NCBI RefSeq assembly: GCF_034140825.1
Contig: NC_089035.1
Location: 40,457,001-40,521,000 of the forward strand
DNA length: 64,000 nucleotides
From: Oryza sativa Japonica Group
Lineage: Eukaryota > Streptophyta > Magnoliopsida > Poales > Poaceae
Reading direction: 5' to 3'
Part shown: positions 59,024 through 64,000 of the stretch, piece by piece
How the letters are laid out: each line of letters starts with the position of its first letter
How positions within the stretch are numbered: position 1 is the first letter of the stretch
Notes under the pieces: model-generated
What the model was told of the DNA's origin: nothing
Seen by the model: only the letters and a program-made list of their open reading frames with translations
The model's database searches: none
Position numbers and translations under genes: made by a program

Positions 59024-62000
59024 TCAAAATGGAAATTGTGCATCATCTTCTAGCACCTTAAAATGTTGAGGATGCCTACCAGAGCAATGCAGGTTCCACA
59101 TATGTAAATATGCCCTCTCCAGATTCTTTACCTGCCATTTTTGTTTACGGAAGTGAAAAAGCTAACCCTGCAACAGATATGGACATGGAGTTCAAGACTG
59201 AAAAGTTACCCATCGAGCTGTATCAAACAAAGGACAGGTCATCCTAACAGCCTTGAGCTTGTTGGTAAGAGCTTCGAGTTTCAATGGATTTTCTGCTAGA
59301 GAGACTGCCCTTTCTTCATATTCTTCCAGGCTGGATTAGCAAAGCTGATTAAAAGAAGAGTTCAACCATAAGGGAAAAAACACAATTGGCTGAGATGGCT
59401 AACCTATTGACTACCATCTCTTCCCCAATTCCAGTAGCTAGACACAGTGAACCTGCAACCCTAGTTGCCATTTTCTCTAGTGGAAGAGTGATCATTGGGA
59501 GACCAGCCCATAATATATCTGTACCAGTGGTGTGGCCATTGCACAACGGGCTGCTCATTCAATATAATTGAGAAAATAAGAGTATGGCAGGTAAATAAGA
59601 AAACTGTCAAGGGCAATAATGGATGGAAAGTAAGGTTACGTGTCAAGAAATAGATCTGCTAGGGCACTGCGTCTGATGTGCTCATTTTTTGCAGCAACAT
59701 CTGTAAATATGATTTGATCTGCTCTTACTCCCTTTGAGATTGCATCTGCCAAAGCTACAACGTTAGAAGTGGGGAGAGATATAGAGACAGAATAGGAAAA
59801 TACGACATTACATGCGCGCAATCTCATCTCTCCAGCTGCTGGAAATCTCAATAGCCACAATGCACTATTTGGTACACGCTTCAGAATATTGCACCTGGGT
59901 TGACAAAAAGCAAAGGAAAAAAGATCAATACTTCCAACAAAGCATGCATGGTAGGTATTGTTTCAACGAACACGTATGGTCACATATTATAAATTTACCA
60001 TAACAAACGCATATATAGAAAGAATTTACCAGGTGTTGAATATGTCTGGGTCCATCTTGTAGAGTTGATTGAAGCATGCAAAAATAAATTTGTCCTCTGG
60101 CAGACCATAGTCAGCTCGCTTGTGTGGGCATACAGGACCAAGAACATCTCGATTTTTCTATTTTACAAATCAATTTAAAGTTGATTATTAAACTCATAAA
60201 AGAACAACCTTATTCAATCTTTGGCCTGTTAAGAATGTAGGAATTTCACATGAATTTTGCAGGAATAAAGAATTTCTCAATAATAGTATTATACAAAAAG
60301 TTCAAAGGACTCAGTCCTGAACCTTATGTTTTTTTATCTCTGGTTATTTTATAACTAAACTAATCAGATGAGCGATTATGTCCCCATATTAATGCACACC
60401 CATCCAAAAAAAAGAACCCATCAACATCAGAATAGGTTGGCCCAAAGACCTCACATGTCAATGAGAAAGTCATAGGATGATAAGACTATTAAACTGAAAG
60501 TTGAAAAAGACTATCAAACTGAAGGTTGAAAAACAGAGGTGAGCCTAATGTTAAAAAGCTGAATATATCTTTTGCAAACATCTCTGGTACCATGTTTTTA
60601 ACATACCTGCTTATAGTCATTCACAAAGTAACAGTGGGGAAGATGGACAAGCTTTTCTGAGTATATATGTGAAAATTTCAGTGGAGAAACAAACTGAAAC
60701 AACAACAAATGGCCAATCAATTTATAGGCAGAGCAACAATTTGTTGAAACAATAAATGGCTAAAAATTTCAATATTTCACCTCATCAGTAACCAAATAAT
60801 CAATGTAATCTGCACCAGTGGTTCCAGGAAATCCCATGTAAGAAACCTGGATTGGGGCTGGTTGTAAAGCGAATATTTCATTCCGTGCACCCTGAAACAA
60901 GAAGCAATTTTACGATAAGAAAAAAATTCCAAGAACATTAAAAGTTAATCTCCCACTTGAGACAACACATGATTTGAAAACTATACGGTGGCATTCAAAT
61001 ATATCGCACACATTTAGCATGCATAAAGAAAATATTACAGTGCAATAGTGGCACACCAAAATAACAGCTACATTTCTGAACATATTGCCATGCCCAATAT
61101 TTTATAATTTAAACTTCCCTAAAAGTGATAAAGTTCCATAGAAAAACTAAAGGTAGGATTAATAAACCACACTAGGATAAAGCAGTTATCTATCACCTAA
61201 AAAAACTCAGCCCCAAGGGGAAAGATCTCCCCTGAGGCCACAAGGTATTGCAACTAAGAAGAAGCATCTAAAACCAGGGCCGAGAAAGGTCACGAAAGCC
61301 GGTCCTCCCAAAAATGGGGAGTAGCCCCCTATGGGTTGGGTCTTAACCCGTGCTTTGAGGCCACTGCCCCATACACGAGGGCCCACCCTCTGTAGGTCAA
61401 TTCTTAATCCATGTTTTTAGGGAACCATCGAGTGACCTTTTTGGTGCAAGGCCAGGATTTGGATCCTGTTGGTAGCTTCCCGCTGTAATACATTATGGCT
61501 TTTACAATCCCCAAAATAAGCAGGTGATTTTATAACAACAGAGAGGATATTGCTAAATCTGCTGCTGTAAAATACTGATTAAAATAGAATGAACAAAAAA
61601 AAAAAAAGAAGCCAAGTGGGGGTTTGCAAAAGTGCCATGATGAGCAGAAAATGAATAGAATTGTGATGGGAAGCCTTAGTAAGTCCATACCTTAGTATAG
61701 CCATTAAGATTAATAAGAATTTGTATCTTATCCTCATTGATAACTTTAGCAATCATATCAGATGACATTGATGACACATCAATGAAGTGCTCAGCTTCAG
61801 ATCGAATACGCTGCCTCCATTCTGTACCATCATCTTGGCTCAGGGCATAACAGAAAACCTGCAACCATATTTATAAATAACCATTCCCTCAAAATACATA
61901 CTCTCGGTGTGTATAGGCTAACCTCGATAGTGTCTTGATTGTGCATTCCAAATATAGAACCCATCAGATGAGACAGGGGATGATTGCCAAAATCACTACT

Positions 62001-62548
62001 CACATACCTAAGACCAAGTTGAAAAATTGATTTCATCAGGAAGCAACAATCAAGCACAATATGTAGCAAAGTAGATATCATACCCTATTCTAAGTCTTGA
62101 AGTTCTGCCATCATTGCTGATTGGAACAGGATAGGAGTGTGTGAATGTAGGAAGCCCAAAACGTGATGCAACCAAAGAGTAATGAGCTGCATATGTTCGA
62201 CTGAAAAGGGGAAAAGTTGTAACATATGGTCTATGTAGCATGATTATCATCAAAACATACCTTATAAAGGTTACAGTGATCAGTATAGGTTACCAAGAGA
62301 AGCCTCACCTGATTTCCAGTGCAAGAGTTGAATCAATTGGATATGCTATAGCATGGAATGGTTGTACACTTGGGAGAGAGGACATCTGGAACAAAATGAA
62401 AATAAGAGCAATACATATCAAGAAAAGTATTCCTTAGGTAATTCAGGTAAACAGTAATGGAAATAAAAGCTCGTGCCTTTATTTGCTGCCTGATGATTCC
62501 CTCCACCTCCACGAATTTCTCTGCTCGATCATCCCAATCACATACACA
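59024..62548 (-). CDS. SEC: SECRET AGENT-type O-GlcNAc transferase, catalytic part (5' exons outside window)
   Basis: Thirteen exons join in one frame to 469 residues: 62548-62477, 62385-62309, 62200-62084, 62007-61923, 61858-61691, 60891-60781, 60693-60607, 60157-60030, 59894-59812, 59745-59640, 59550-59404, 59330-59210 and 59131-59024. The enzyme moves GlcNAc from UDP-GlcNAc to Ser/Thr of nuclear and cytosolic proteins. [18 protein letters not shown] holds the conserved active-region histidine, [13 protein letters not shown] the UDP-binding lysine, and [20 protein letters not shown] the nucleotide loop. The reading starts in phase 0 at [10 protein letters not shown] with no start codon, and no TPR repeats are visible, so the N-terminal half lies right of 64000 or is lost. 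The first intron has a GC donor. The C-terminus ends DDAQFPF, two residues shorter than I recall for homologues. The frame is intact across all visible exons. Confidence 0.9.
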
Positions 62549-62939
62549 CTGCAAATAGGTGAATGAAAAAAAATGTTAATCTCCATAAAAACTCAGGTTT
62601 CATGTGAATGAGCATCCATGTTTTAAAAATAACTAGAGAAAATTTGCAAAACTACGCATATTCTGGTGCGATTATAAGAAAACTGCATGTTCCAGTTACA
62701 TTTCACCAAGTTACATATATTCCCCAGCACAATGTTTCAACGAGGAACATATTTACTTTTATAGATGGAATTAGAGGATTTCGGGGTGATGGTGTGTTCT
62801 ACACCCAGACGCACCCACACAACACTAGAGGATCTTTTGTGGTTGTATATTCATACACATTAGTTGTTGCATGATTTTTTTTTTCAAAAATTGGCATGCT
62901 TTGAATATATATATATTTAGGTAGCTTTGATCTGATGTG
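62549..62939. other. SEC intron sequence left of the LINE
   Basis: No coding exon is visible. 62630-62710 has phrases such as TTGCAAAACTACGCATATT that recall, but do not match, the ACAAAACTACA foldback at 9881. Confidence 0.35.
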
Positions 62940-63993
62940 ATCGTCTGAAGTGGCATGCCAAGAATCTAGAGCAGAAAGACATGCTGTGGACGATGGCAGG
63001 TTTTCAACTGGGAGCGGATGTGGATAGTATCTTTCAATCCACAGTCAAATTATGTGTGGGCAATGGCACTGACACCAGGTTCTGGACAGCAAATTGGCTT
63101 GGAGGTGGCCTATCCTTTCAACTTATGTAGGCCGATCAAAGCTGACAGTGGCACAGGCCATGGTGAACCACCGATGGGTACGGGATCTGCAGGGATCACT
63201 GTCAAATGAAGCCATGGTTCAATTTTTTTAGTTATGGGATGAGATTCAGGTGCTACAGCTCCATCATGAAGCTGACACCATCCGTTGGAAGCTAACTCCA
63301 GATGGTCAGTTCTCGGTATCCTCGGCGTATAATCTCTTCTTCATGGCAAGAGACATCTGCCCCTTTGGGGAGTTAATCTGGCACACAAGAGTCCCCCTCT
63401 AGAATACGTTTTTTCATGTGGCTGGCTGTGAAGGTCCGTTGTTTGACAGCGGACAATTTAGAGAAGAGAGGGTGGCCTCACACCGACAACTGCCCCCTGT
63501 CCGTTGTTTGAAGATTGTTTGCATCTGCTTGTAAACTGTGATTACACCAACAGGGTATGGAGATTGATGCAAGCCTGGATCAATGTCGACTTCCCTATCC
63601 CTGGAATTGATGGGCTCGGCTTGGCAGACTGGTAGATGCAGGCAAGCCTCTATTTTCGGACCGGCTACAGGGCAACCTTTGACAGCATCTTCATGATGAT
63701 ATGCTAGCTCTTGTAAGGAAAGCAATGAGTGGGTGTTCTAACAAAGGTCGAGAAGACCAGAGCAGCTGGTGGAAGACGTCAAAGAAGAAATCATGGTGTG
63801 GAAGGCAGCAAGAGTTTTCGCGGCATGTAACGATTAGCGGACCAGCCTTGGTGCTGTTGTTGTTCTTTGCTTGTTGGAGCTGAGGCTCTGCCTCAATACC
63901 GGTTCGACAGCCTTCTGTCGTTGTAACCTCAAGTTTGTATACTTAATGATATTTGGTCGGCCGGTTCCTTCAGCCGACCTGGCAAAAAAAAAA
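62940..63993 (+). mobile_element. 5'-truncated LINE, 3' end with poly(A)
   Basis: Reading the plus strand gives the C-terminal part of a plant LINE reverse-transcriptase ORF. CVGNGTDTRFWTANWLGGG (about 63050-63110) is followed by RWKLTPDGQFSVSSAYNLF (about 63283-63340) and the zinc-binding region with IWHTRVPL (63378-63401) and, in another frame, LADWWMQASLYF-like sequence. Several stops and frame changes show it is dead. The 3' end is a short tail after CCGACCTGGC with ten A residues at 63984-63993. It lies antisense in the SEC intron. The 5' limit is a guess. Confidence 0.8.
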
Positions 63994-64000
63994 TCTCATG

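Noticed and set aside
61200-61500. GC-richer block inside a SEC intron, checked as an exon or SINE
   Set aside because: It has no open frame fitting the family, and exons on both sides join directly. No SINE promoter boxes were recognised.

Overview
The window is nuclear DNA from a grass, most likely cultivated rice (Oryza sativa) or a close Oryza relative. The evidence is GC-rich 5' exons inside AT-rich intergenic DNA, many Stowaway-type (CTCCCTCCGTCCC ends, TA duplications) and Tourist-like (TAA duplications) miniature transposons, TGGGCC promoter motifs, and proteins of plant families. No bacterial, viral or organellar segment was seen.

Layout. 0-9 kb: the 5' part of a RhoGDI gene (minus), divergent from a P-type PPR gene (plus); a type I MADS gene (minus) whose C-terminal half holds a three-copy internal repeat; and a four-exon RIN4/NOI-like gene (minus). 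9-14 kb: transposon-rich spacer. 14-18 kb: two DIR1-like lipid-transfer genes in tandem, sharing an extra ninth cysteine. 18-23 kb: foldback and Tourist-like elements. 23-24 kb: a three-exon EPFL signalling-peptide gene whose exons are too short to stand out as long ORFs. 27-29 kb: a PLS-type PPR gene (minus). 30-33 kb: a complete 13-exon signal-peptide-peptidase-like protease (plus). 34.4-35.1 kb: a long-armed foldback element. 35.8-38.4 kb: a TBL/YLS7-like O-acetyltransferase (plus). 39.7-40.6 kb: a weakly supported short two-exon gene. 44-45 kb: a DUF506 gene (minus). 45-54 kb: gene-poor DNA with MITEs and a 711-bp hAT-like element. 54-57 kb: two secreted cystatins in tandem. 59-62.5 kb: the catalytic half of a SECRET AGENT-type O-GlcNAc transferase (minus), whose TPR half must lie beyond the right edge; a truncated LINE sits in the interrupted intron.

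The genes do not form an operon or one pathway. Local structure comes from two tandem duplications (lipid-transfer pair, cystatin pair) and two divergent pairs (RhoGDI/PPR and PPR/SPPL). Exon coordinates were worked out by hand from splice consensus and reading-frame continuity. No database was searched, so family names rest on recognised motifs. I found no convincing wholly new system; the most unusual items are the MADS repeat, the nine-cysteine DIR1-like pair, the cystatin with AW in place of PW, the GC-AG intron in SEC, and several long inverted-repeat elements.
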